The notes under the pieces: model-generated
Database searches by the model: none
Told to the model about the DNA's origin: nothing
Seen by the model: only the letters and a program-made list of their open reading frames with translations
In this document: piece after piece, positions 40,279 through 40,519 of the stretch
Layout: the number at the start of each line of letters is the position of its first letter
How positions within the stretch are numbered: position 1 is the first letter of the stretch
Made by a program: the position numbers and the translations under genes
Source: an uncultured Eubacteriales bacterium
GTDB lineage: Bacteria; Bacillota; Clostridia; Peptostreptococcales; Anaerovoracaceae
Length of the DNA: 40,519 nucleotides
NCBI GenBank assembly: GCA_900540145.1
Contig: UQEW01000011.1
Location: 1 to 40,519 of the forward strand
Direction: 5' to 3'

Positions 40279-40401
40279 GGAGATCGAATGTCTGCTGACA
40301 AAAAATCAAATTTTTTCTAAAATTTACACAAAAGCAGGCTAATGCCAGTCGAAATTGGTCGAAATTGAGGCGCTTACTGACTTTTTCTTTAAAACTTTGA
40401 A

Positions 40402-40437
40402 AAAAAGTCTGCAAATTGGCATTTTTGCAGACTTTTT
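40402..40437. terminator. Bidirectional terminator-like hairpin
   Basis: AAAAAGTCTGCAAA and TTTGCAGACTTTTT form a perfect 14-bp stem around 8 bases, with T-runs in both directions. It probably ends a transcript coming from beyond the right edge; no gene before it in this window fits. Confidence 0.75.
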
Positions 40438-40519
40438 GTCTAATTTTTATGATTTTTTACATTTTTGGCGGTTCCTACGCTTCAAAAATACCATTTTATG
40501 TAAATTTGCTGACAAAATT

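Noticed and set aside
40184..40414. 76-codon minus-strand frame at the right edge
   Set aside because: It runs through the direct repeats and into the hairpin, has no ribosome site, and its sequence resembles no protein family.

Overview
The window looks like chromosomal DNA of a low-GC, anaerobic, amino-acid-using member of the Firmicutes (class Clostridia). The evidence is AT-rich intergenic DNA, strong AGGAGG-type ribosome sites, a group-B-like [FeFe] hydrogenase, a RocR-like sigma-54 activator, NhaC-type carriers, a DUF134/NifX-type protein, a VanRS-like two-component pair and SEDS/PBP genes. A family such as Anaerovoracaceae or a relative is only a guess. I see no rRNA, tRNA, CRISPR array, integrase or transposase.

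Layout. 1-8.6 kb is a catabolic and transport island around one sigma-54 activator (3884-5245). An M19 dipeptidase and an NhaC carrier lie on one side. A guanidino-hydrolase/amidinotransferase-fold enzyme, a TauE/SafE carrier and a second NhaC carrier lie on the other. Both flanking operons carry near-perfect -24/-12 promoters, so they are probably one regulon; hpf sits between them. 8.8-13.7 kb is a compact housekeeping operon on the minus strand (yhaM, cca, recD2-like, comF). nadE (+) and an orphan [FeFe] hydrogenase (-) follow. 16.7-23.3 kb is a minus-strand block: a DUF134-NifX protein, an FHA-SEDS protein with a class-B PBP, and an OmpR-type regulator with its kinase. 23.4-28.4 kb holds a membrane-anchored extracellular protein with an apparent frameshift, an aldo/keto reductase, a DMT permease, a PD-(D/E)XK-like protein with a seemingly leaderless mRNA, and a small membrane protein. 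28.5-34.8 kb holds FTR-like/AI-2E/DUF1847, CorA, an acetyltransferase, and a panE-like/metA/thrH group. 34.8-40.1 kb holds a regulator-ABC-kinase module, a GNAT enzyme and a TIR-domain protein. The last 450 bases are non-coding and repeat-rich.

The most unusual feature is a family of three intergenic elements of 119-121 bp (2942, 16335, 26873). Each is an imperfect palindrome built from ATAC/GTAT hairpin modules with the same internal spacing, and two of them lie next to minisatellites. Other points are paired sigma-54 promoters with candidate activator sites, 11-12 bp phased direct repeats in front of both OmpR-type systems, and two genes whose reading frames break at homopolymers (A9 at 23442 and G5 at 9549, read on the minus strand). 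The second group could be assembly errors, phase variation or slippage, and the sequence alone cannot decide.
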